A stretch of 58,600 nucleotides of DNA from a virus. A program made the translations under genes and the position numbers. The stretch lies in the IMG/VR virus record IMGVR_UViG_3300011114_000862, positions 1 to 58,600 of that record; one strand, 5' to 3'. Below the pieces are notes generated by a model. The model had not been told where the DNA came from. It did no database searches and saw only the letters and a list, made by a program, of their open reading frames with translations. Positions 5,918 through 17,900 of this stretch are shown piece after piece. How positions within the stretch are numbered: the stretch's first letter is position 1; every line of letters begins with the position of its first letter.

Positions 5918-8900
5918 ATGTCAGATATCCAAAAGGTAAAAATTTCAAATATTATTGAAAATCAGATACCAAGTTTTCTAAATGAAGATTCACCGTTGTT
6001 TAGAGAATTTCTAGAGCAATATTATATTTCATTGGAACATGAAACTGGCACATTTGATGTAATAACTAATCTTCCACAATATAAAAGTATTAGTAATTTT
6101 AATACTATAACTATTGGAGGGTCATTATTCATTAAAAGTACAAGTGCGACTTTAGATCCATCTACTCCAAATACTATAGTTGGAATTGATACATCTAAAC
6201 TTACACTGAATGATATTATAGAACCTATAGATTCTTACATACTTCCAAATACAGCTATATCTTCTATTGGGGATAATTCTATAGAAATTAGTAGGAATCA
6301 TTTAGTTTCTTCTGAAATTTCTACTATAGAGATTGGAGTAGTTACACAATACTGCAAATTAACTTCAAATGTTAGTGCTTTTGATACAGTTATAAATGTG
6401 AATACTACTGTAGGATTCCCCGATACCTATGGATTGCTTAAAATTGATGATGAAATAATTACCTATAAAGGAAAAACTGATACTTCTTTTACAGAATGTG
6501 TAAGAGGTTTTAGTGGAATATCAAATCTACAAAAAACATTATCTACAGAAGAACTTGAGTTCAACTCAACTTCTACCTCCGATCATTTACAAATTTCAAG
6601 TTCAACAAATCTTCCAAATCAAGTAATAAATTTAAATATAGAATTTTATCAAAAATTATTTGAAAAATTTAAATATCAATTTCTACCTGGATTTGAAAAT
6701 AGAGAATTTTATCCAGATTTAAATTTACAAAATATATTATCAAAAGCAAAAGACTTTTATATTTCAAAAGGAACTGATATTTCTTTTAAAATTTTATTCA
6801 ATATTCTTTTTGGTAAGCAAGTAACAGTAATAAAACCTCAAGATTATCTGTTTAGAACATCAGATAATTTATATTTCAAGACTAAAAATATTTTAGTCAA
6901 ACATATTGATGGAAATTTAGATTTATCTAAAATAAAAGGAAAAACTCTATATCAAGATATATCCACCACAGAAATTGCTAGTGGATCAATTTACAATATA
7001 GAAGTTAGACCTACAGATGATGGGCAGATTTATGAAATTTCATTAGATTACTCATCTACAATCTCTAATTTTAATGTAACTGGAACCACTTATATTTCAG
7101 AAAATGTCAGCACTAATTCAAATGTATTAACTGTAGATTCTACTGTTGGATTTTCTAAATCAGGAACAGTTTTAATTTATTCTGAGGATTTATCTTACAC
7201 AAAAACATTAACTTATACTGACAAAACTAATAATCAATTCTTAGGTGTATCTGGAATTGATATACCATTAAAGTATAATTATAAAGTTATATATAATGAT
7301 TTTGCATATTTGTATGATGATAATTCAGAAAAAGTAACATTCCAAATTATCACTGTAATTACTGATATTAATGTTTCTCCATCTTCAAATTTAAGAGTTG
7401 GTGATAAAGTATCACTTCTAGGAATTGGGAAAGATCTATCCGATATTAATGAATTCAATACTTGGATTTATAATATTCCTGTAACTCATAATATAAAAAA
7501 AGTTATTAAAATTGCACCAACAATCTGGGAAATTTCATTTTATGATGACATACAATTCTATTATGATGACAGTGTTATATTAACTAATCCAGATGATGTT
7601 AATGATACTGAAATAAAGTTGAATATATCTCCTAAAAATTTAAATACAATCTTAGTTTCCACTGGATTAGATATTTCCAGTAAAACATTGGTTAAAAAAG
7701 TTATCAGAAAGGGTTCAACTAATTATAATAAATTTTCAGAAATTAATTCATATACTGCAAATATTCAAAATGCGTATATTGATAATAGTTCGAATAATAT
7801 GTATGTAATGTCATCTGGAATTCCAGATTATGAAATACTAAGTCGTGAGAAATTAGTATATTTAACTACAGATGCATCTCCCACAGGACTAACTAATATA
7901 ATCAATACTGTTGATGAAAATGGAGTTGAATGTAGACATTATTTTTATAATGGTGAGCAAGTAAAATTCATTCCATCATCTAATTCTAAAATAGGTCTAT
8001 CTACCGGTACATATTACATTAAAATTATTGGAAGTTATCCAGACAGTAAGCAGATAAGTTTAACATATAGTCAATCACAACTATTTAATGAGAATTACAT
8101 AGATTTAATTTCTAGTACTGGAGTATCTTCTAGTGGATATATTGTAAAGAAAAATTATGAAAATAAAATATTAAAGCATCAGAAATTATTCAAAAAAATT
8201 AATTTAGTCAAAAATAATATAAACTATCAAAGTAAAACCGAAAGATCTATCAATAATAGAGAAGTTGGTATATTGGTTAATGGTATAGAATTATACTCTC
8301 CTACATTATATGATGAAAATATTTACTATGGAGCATTAGATTCAGTTTTTATATCAGATTCTGGTTCAAATTATGATGTAATCAACAAACCAAATGTAGA
8401 AATATTAGATTTAGATAAAAATTTAAATCCCATAGGATCTGGAGCAGATATTATTCTAAATGTATCTGGATCTATAGAACGAGTTGAAGTAACTACTCCC
8501 GGTTACAATTATGTTTTACCACCAGATATAACCTTAGTTGGAGGGAATGGATCTGGTGCAATATTAGAATCCAATTTAGTTTCGTCAAATGTAATTTCTG
8601 GATTTAGGGGTGATGCTGATGGCATTAATGTTAATGAAATAACTTTCATTGATAATCATAATTTCAATAATGGAGAAGAGGTAGTATATGATTCAAACTC
8701 AAATTCAAACATATCACCACTATCACATAATTCAAGATACTTTGTAGGTGTTATTTCGAATAAAGTAGTTCAATTATACAATAATAATAATGTTGGTATT
8801 AATACCATAAATTTTGTTGGATTTAGTTCTGGATTCCATTATTTCAAATCAGTTTTAAGTAGAAATACTGTTAGTGAAATTAAAGTTATATCTAAAGGTG

Positions 8901-11900
8901 TAGATTATGCAAATAAATCAGTAGTAGTTCCATCCATATTATCTTATAATAATGAAGATAATGGAATTAATACTTTTGATGATTATATTTTTGCAAAAAA
9001 TCATAATTTTAAAAGTGGAGATGATATTGTATATTCTACAACTGGAACTGCAATTGTTGGTTTAGCAACAACCACAACTTATATTTCAACAGTATTGGAC
9101 AATGACAGATTTAAGTTATCTGAAGTAGGAATAGGAATAACTTATAAATCTAATTATGAAAATAAAAAATATGTAAAGTTACAAACTCTAGGTACTGAAG
9201 AACATACCTTTGCATATCCACCTATCCAATTGTTAATCAATAATATCTCCAAATCTGGAACATATATTGAACCAGTTTTAAATCCAGTAGTATTAGGACA
9301 ACTTGATAGTGTTTTTATAAAAAATGTAGGAAGTAAGTATGGAACTCCAGATATTATAAATTTCCATAGACGACCTGATATTATCATATCTAATGTTAAA
9401 TCTGAATGTATATTGAAGCCTGTAATTTCAAATGGAGAAATTATCGATGTTCATATTCTAAATTCTGGAGTGGGGTATGACAGTACTGTAGATATTACAG
9501 TTATCGGAGATGGATTATTTGCAGATATTCGTGCAACTATAATATCTGGAAGAGTTGATTCCATTGATATTAAAAATGGTGGAGTTGGTTATATACAATC
9601 AACTACACAGTTACGTGTTTCCAACAGAGGAGTTGGTGGAAAATTAATTGCAAATGTTAAGAATTGGCAATTGAATCAAATAGAAAAAAATAAAGGATTT
9701 ATAAATTCAGATGATGATGGATACCTAATTCCAAATATAAATGAAGACTATGGATTGAAATATATTCATTTTTACTTACCGAAAGTACTTCGTAAAAAAA
9801 TAAATGATAATATTGATTTAAATGGAGTTGAAAATCCAACCAATGCATCACCTATAGTTGGATGGGCATATGATGGTTCCCCAATCTATGGTCCATATAT
9901 TAAAGAAAATGGCATTGTACGCAAAATTGAATCCAGTTACAATTTAATTCCTACATTAGTATCTACAGATTTGCGTCCAAATTTCTATAATGGATTTTTC
10001 ATTCAAGATTATCAATATTTTGAAAATAATGGAGATTTGGATAGAAATAATGGAAAATTTATTGTTAATTCAGATTTCCCAAATGGAACTTATGCCTATT
10101 TCTGTACTCTAGATACTAATACAAATGTTCCAAAATATCCATATATCGTAGGAAAATATTTTAAAAATGATGTAGAGTTAGATAACTATAACCCGATTAT
10201 AAATCAAGATGATAGTTTAAACGTAATAGATATTTTAACAAGAAATATTTCACCATATTATGCAAATTCTAATACTTCAAATTATAATCCAATTAAACCA
10301 ATCTATAAAAAGTATAGTCAAGAATTTACAGTTAAAGAAACATTAAAATCTGGAATTGATAATATATCAATTTATATTTCTGGAGATAATTATAAAGTAG
10401 GAGATACTTTAGAATTTGACCATTCAACCAGTGGGGGTCAAGATGCTTCAGCATCAATCTCTAGAATTTCTGGGGTGGGGATGTCTTCCTTTAATATTGG
10501 TATTACTACAATATCACCCATAAAATTCTCAAATTCTGGAAATAATATAACTGCAATATCAACTTCACCTCATAATTTACAAAATGGTAGAATAGTTAAT
10601 ATAACTGGAATATCATCGTTCAATTTTTCATATTTAGAAGGATTTAAATTTATTTTTGTCCCCTCAGCAAAAACTGGAATAACCTCACATATATTACCAC
10701 CAACACTTCCAGTTGGAATAGCAACATTTATACCAGTAACTTCTACAGTTGGATTTGTAGTTGGTGATTTTATAGGTATTACTACTTCAAATAATACTCA
10801 AGAAATTGCTCAAATAACCAATGTCTCTATACCAGAATCTAGATTATATGTAGAACGATTATCTAATATTCATAGTGGTATATGTACTGTAGGAGTTACT
10901 ACAATTACATTATTACCTAGAAGTTTTGTTTTTGCAGAACGAGTAACTTCTCCTATTAAAATTAATAAAGAATTCCCATTACATTTTGATCCAAATTACC
11001 ACATTGCATATGGAAATTCACCTAAAAATTACAATCTTCCAGTAACAAATCCAGTAGTAAATGTAAGTATTCCCCAACAAGCAATATACATCCCAAATCA
11101 CAATTTGAATACTGGAGATTCAATATTATATGGAATAGGTCCTGCTAAAGTTGGGATTGGATTATCTGCATCTGCAACATATGGAGGAACACCATTTAAT
11201 CTGACTGATAATCAATTAGTATATGCAGTAAAACTAGATAAAGATTTTCTAGGAATATCTACACAAGGACCAGTAGGAATTACTACGTTATTCTTTATTG
11301 ATAAACCCAATTATGGTTACCATAGTATAACTAAAGTATCACCAAATGTAGTTGGAGTTGTAGAAAATTATGCAATAAATGTAGGTACTACCAAATCGCA
11401 CGGATTGGAAACTGGTGATAAGGTTAGATTTAATCTCAATTTTAATGAAACTCAAAATATAAAATTTAAATATGATTCCATTAATAGGAAAATAACTTCA
11501 GATGAAACAAGTCTCAATTCTAGTCAGGTAAATGTAGGAGTAAATACTTATTCTACAATTTATATTCCAGAACATCCATTTAATGATGGAGATAAAATAG
11601 TATATAATGTTGGTATTGGATCAACTGTTGGAGGATTGATTAATAGTCAATCATATTATGTTTTGACTAATCAAATAGATTATATAAGGTTGTGTCAGTA
11701 TTACTCTGATGTGAAAGTAGGTACTTCTATAAGTTTCACCTCCCAAGGTACTAACGATCATACATTATCTAAAATAAATCCACAAATTAATTCGGTAGAT
11801 AATAATAATATTGAATTCGATTTATCTGATACGAGTCTAGTAGATTCCGAGTTGATAATTTATAAAGATATTAATTTTGAAAATGAGTTGGAAACTTATA

Positions 11901-14900
11901 AATTACAATCATCCAGTGCTCCTGCAGGAACAACTGGATCCACATTAACCATATTAATTGATGAAACTACACCTAAAACTTTATATTACAATCTAGTGAG
12001 TACTTCTCCAAGTTCTCTTAAAATTCAAATATCATCAGATATAGATGTAATCCATAGGAACCAAATAAATATTTCAAAGAGTAATTTAGTTGAAGACTTT
12101 CCAATAATATCAACTGGAACAACAGCATTTGAGATAAATTTACATAAAAAACCCAATTTCCATACATTAAGTATATCTGGATTATCTACTGTTAAGTATG
12201 ATACAGATTCACTTAATGTATTAGGACCAATCTCCGAATTTAAAATTTCAAATAGTGGTAAAAATTATTTTAAAGTGCCTAGAATTTCTAAAATTAATTC
12301 TAGACTGGGAACTGGATCTATACTTAGAGCAAAATCATCAACTATTGGAAAAATAAAAACTTTAGATATAACTAAAAATGGATATGATTACCCATCAGAT
12401 ATTACATTAAAACCTCAGTTCAATGTACCCATATTATGTGAAATAAATGACATTTTTAGAGTTAATAATATTGAAATTGTTACAGGTGGATCTGGATATA
12501 ATGTTGCCCCAATATTAAAAGTTATTGGTAATGATACCATCAAGTTATCTGCTAAACTTACAGGTGGGGTAGTATCTCAGGTAATTGTAGATCAAAATAC
12601 TAATGATTTAAACCAACCTTTAGAAATTGTAACTTTAAAAAATTCAAATGGATATGATATCGATTCTATTACTGTATCTGGGAATATAGTTACATTAGAA
12701 TTAATCAATTCAGATCCAAGATTATTCCCATTAAGTGGTACATTTCCATTTAATCTTGGAGATGAAATTTTTGTTGAGAATTGTAGAATTTCACCATTGT
12801 CAGTAACAACAGCAGGCGTTACTACATTATATGATAATTATAATTCTAAAGATTATGGGTATATATTCTATACCGTTATTGCAGTCGATTCAGTAAGTTG
12901 TACTGTATCTTACAGTATGTCTGGGGTAAAATCTGGACTCAATTTGGGAACTTATTCAAATGTAAGTGGATATGGAAATGTAATAAACAAAAAAAATATA
13001 GCACAATTTAAAATGAATATAATTGATGATCTCAATTATATTTCAAATGAGAAGGTAACTACTCCAACATTCTCTGCAAATGTTATGGAGAATGGATGGG
13101 ATAATGATACTAACCAACTGAGATTATATAATACTAAAGGTGAATTGGTAGTTGGGGATAATTTACTAGGTGAATTGTCTAGATTGAATGGAGTGATAGT
13201 TAATACCACTACATTTGATTTACATGGTTCTATTGGAAGCAGTACCAATAAAATTTCGTATCTAGATGACAATACGGGATTTTTAAACGATGATCGACAA
13301 GTTCTATCTGATAATGACTATTATCAGAAATTCTCATATTCACTACAAAGTTCAGTATCCTACACAGAATGGAGAGAATCTATACATTCATTAGTTCATC
13401 CTTCAGGGTTTAAGTCTTTCTCAAATCTAGAAATATTTGAGAAATCTCAATCTATGAGTCCAAAATTAAGTCAAAATACCAGAGGAATCTTGATTAATAT
13501 TGATAATTTATCATCTATGTACAATAGATATAATTTTTCTATGGTCACTGAAGATGAATTGCTACCAGATGGTTCCATAGAAAGAATAGTATTTCCAGAT
13601 GCAGTAAGTTTAAAACCATATATTCTAAACCAAACTAATAAAGTTATATCAATTGATGATATAAGTGATAATTTTAATGGAAATAATAATTTAATAGTTA
13701 TTGCAAATTTAATAGCATCTTTTGATTCTAATGATTTAAATATAATTGGAATTTCTACTATTGGATTACAAATAAATGATCATTTAGATTTTTCACCATA
13801 CTTATCTCCAACTGATACTTATATCACTAATATAGGAGTATCTAATGTTGGAATTAATATTCCACATAAAGTTAAAACTGGAATTCAAACTTCATCAGTT
13901 ATTGTTAGAAGAAAAATTAATAATAGTCAAACTGTTGGTATTTCGTCTTTCAAATTAACAAATAATGGGACTTCACTATTCTATCATGAATTTGATTCAA
14001 CTGGAATTTCATCAGTAGTAAATTTAATTGATAACAAATTTACAATTACAAATCACAATTTCCAAACTGGTCAAAAAATCATATATGATGTTGGAACTGG
14101 AACTTCTATAGGAATTGAAACTTCATCTACATTACTTTTTGGTGATGTTTTAATGCAAGTTGGAGTAAGTACGGGTACTGCAATTTATGAAAATGGGTAT
14201 AATTCAGCAATAAGTTCCCAAATTACTGGAATATCTACAAATACCATCGGATCTCCAACATTAAGTTATGGATTAATTTCACCATACTTAGATGGAATTT
14301 CATCTGGAATAGGAACTGGTGCTAAATTTAGTGTTATTATTATATACAATTCAGGAAATCCAATATCAACATCAATAGTTTTGAGAGAAGGTGGATCTGG
14401 GTATTCAATTGGAGATACAGTTTCAATTGCAGGTACTTATTTGGGAGGATCATCTCCTACAAATGATCTATCATTTGTAGTTACTATTGTAGCAGGAACA
14501 CAAATTATTAGTGGAGTAAATTCATCTTATACTAATATTCCAGGTTATAATTTAATAGGAAGTGGAAGTAATGCTACATTCAATGTCTCTAGAAATTCTG
14601 TTGGTATTGCTACAACAATTGCAGTAAATGTTGGGGGTAAGTATTATACATTATCTGATGTAATTGGAATTTCTGGAACTTATATTGGTGGAACTAATCC
14701 CACAGATAATCTATATTTCTCACCAACAGATTTAGGTTCTGACATATTACCACCAACTTTATATGTCAATAAAATTGATTCAAATAATTTTAGAGTTTTG
14801 GCAAATGCTGGTGGATCTGAGCTCAATTTAACTTCATATGGAATAGGAACTCATTCATTTGTAGAAGAAATACCAAATACAAATACCACAATATTAATTG

Positions 14901-17900
14901 ATAATATTATTCAGAGTCCAATTTATAATCGCAATCTTACATATACACTTTCAAGTAATGTTGGAATTGGAAGTACTGTAATTTATTTAAATTCAGGAAT
15001 ATCATCATTATCATCTATAGATTTACTAAAGATAGACTCTGAGATATTTAAAATTGAATCTTTAGGTATAGGTGCATCCAATGCAGTAGGGGTCTATAGA
15101 GCATCCTTAGGTACGGTAGAAACCTCACATACCACATCAACTACCGTCAATGTACTTAGGGGGGATTACAATGTCATCAAGGACATTATACACTTCAATT
15201 CACCACCATATGGTGGAATATCATATGGTGAGATATCAAAATTATCTGGAAATGTAGTCACATCTCAACCTCTATATGTAAAATCATCTTTCCAAGGTAG
15301 AGTGTATTCTAGAAGTTTCTCATATAACACTACACTAAACGATAAAAATATTATTCTTGATGATATTTCTACTCAATTTACAGGTGAAAATACTATAGTT
15401 GGAGTATATACTGGAACATTAGATTCAACCATATTAAAATCTATAACTGGAATTATTACAACAGGAATTAATATTGGAGATGTAATAACTGAAAAAGCAT
15501 CTTACATATTACCTAGTACATATATAACTTCCATTGGAATTGGTAGTATTACTATAAATAAATCACATTTAATTTCATCGGGAATCTCAACAACAGATTT
15601 GGATATTACTAGATCTACATATAAATTAACTACTAGTAGTTCCAATGTAATCGGAATTTATACCAATACAAATTCCTCAGTAGATATTAACAATAATCCA
15701 GTAGTATTAATTAACAATATATACCAAATTCCTGGTAAAGATTATATAATTGACACTCCAAATCAAAATACAATTAAATTTATTAGTGGTACTCCAAATT
15801 CAGGTAAAATAGTAAGAGTTGGTATTCAAACTGGAGTTGGATATCAATTGTTGGTTGGTGCAGCAGCAACAGTATCAGTATCCATTGCTGGAACTATTTC
15901 ACAGATATCCCTAAATGGATTTGGTTCTGGATATAGGATTGCTCCAAATATAACCTTAAATTCTTCTGTTGGTAGTGGTGCAAGTTTCACATCTACAATT
16001 GGTTTAGGTGGAACTATAACATCTATAGGAATTATCAATCCTGGTATAGGATATACAGATTCACCTCTCCCAAGTGTAATTATTGATCCACCATTACCAT
16101 ATAACAGACTCAATTTAGACTATATTTCTGGAATTTCTACTGGAAGTGGAACTGGAGCAAAAGTTTCAGTGCAAATCAGTTCAAATTCTGAGATTTCACA
16201 ATTTAATATAGATTCAAATGGAATTGGATATAAAGTTGGAGATTTATTGGATGTAGTTGGTATTGCAACTGATCCAACATCAACATCATTTACACCATTT
16301 AGAATTAATGTCCTAGAGGTATTAAATGATAAATTTAGTGCATATTATCCAGGACAATTTGTACTTTTTGATGATATTTCCTCACTTTTCAATGGAGTTA
16401 GGAAGAAATTCCGTATATTTGAAACTCAAAATGGAGTTACTAGTGTAGTTTCACTCAAATCAGATGTGGGATCTGACTTAGATTTACAGAATAATTTATT
16501 TATTTTCATTAATGATGTATTACAAACTCCAAATGAAGCATATACATTTAATACTTCTAGAATTACATTTACAGAGGCACCCAAATCAAATTCCAAATGT
16601 AGTATTCTATACTATAGGGGATCAAGTTTAGATGTTAATGAGGTTATTCCTCCTAGTACTATAAAAGAAGGTGACGAAGTTCAAATTGATGAAAATATTA
16701 ATGATTTATACGATAGATCTCAATTTGATAGAACTGTTAAGCAAATTATATCCTCAGATAGTTTAGATACTTTTAATTATACTGGATTTGGTATAGATGC
16801 AGATCCAACAAAATATAGACCATTACATTGGAAAAAACAGACTTATGATAAAATTATCAATGGTGTATTATATTCCAAATCTAGACCAGATTTACATTCT
16901 AGACCTACACCAATATCAACAATAATAAAAGATATTATTGAAACTGATGATGAGATTTATGTTGATAATGCATTCCCACTATTTACCAATATCGATAATA
17001 TATCAGAAGAAAATAATGATGTCGTAATATCGGAAGATATTGATAAAACTCCTGCTTCTGCAATAATAACAATCAGTCCAACATCAACTTCAATATCAAG
17101 TATATCCATATTAAACTCAGGTTCGGGATATATAAATACTCCCTCAATTTCAATTTCTTCTAGTAAAATTTCAACAAAGGATCCAATTTATAATTGGATT
17201 AGTATCTCCGGCATTTCAACATATCAAAATGTGAAATCATTATCATATAATACTCAATTAGTTTCAGTTGGAACTAGTTGTTTCGTTGCAGTTAGTGCAG
17301 ATGGTACATATTGGATTCCAAAACTTACTCCATATGCAACTTCTATTGATTTTAATGATGTAACCCATGATGGATTAGGTAATTTTATAATTTGTGGAAC
17401 TTCCGCAAATATTGTTAGAAATTATGGAACTTCAAATATATACACTTGGTATAAATTTGATCTAAAATCATCAACATTAGATCCACTTGGAAATAAAGTT
17501 CTAGGTATTAGTACTTATTCTGGCAATTTCAATGGAATAACATATTTCAAATTAAATAAAAGTTTAATTGCTGTCGGGTCCAGTGGAGGTCTATTCTCAT
17601 CTGTTGGGGTAGGGTTAACATACTTTACAGAAACCTATAATCCATTGGGGACATCTATAACATTAAATTCAGTAACTAATAATACTACCACTATTGTTGC
17701 AGTTGGAAATAGTGGTTCAATAATATATTCAACAAATTCTGAAAACTGGACTGAAGTATTATCAGTTCCAACAACTAATAATTTAAATAAAGTTATTTGG
17801 GATGGTAATAGATTTATTGCTGTTGGTGATAGTGGTACAATTATCAGTTCCAATGATGGAATTTCAGGATGGTCTAATATTACGAGTGGATTAGTAGTTA

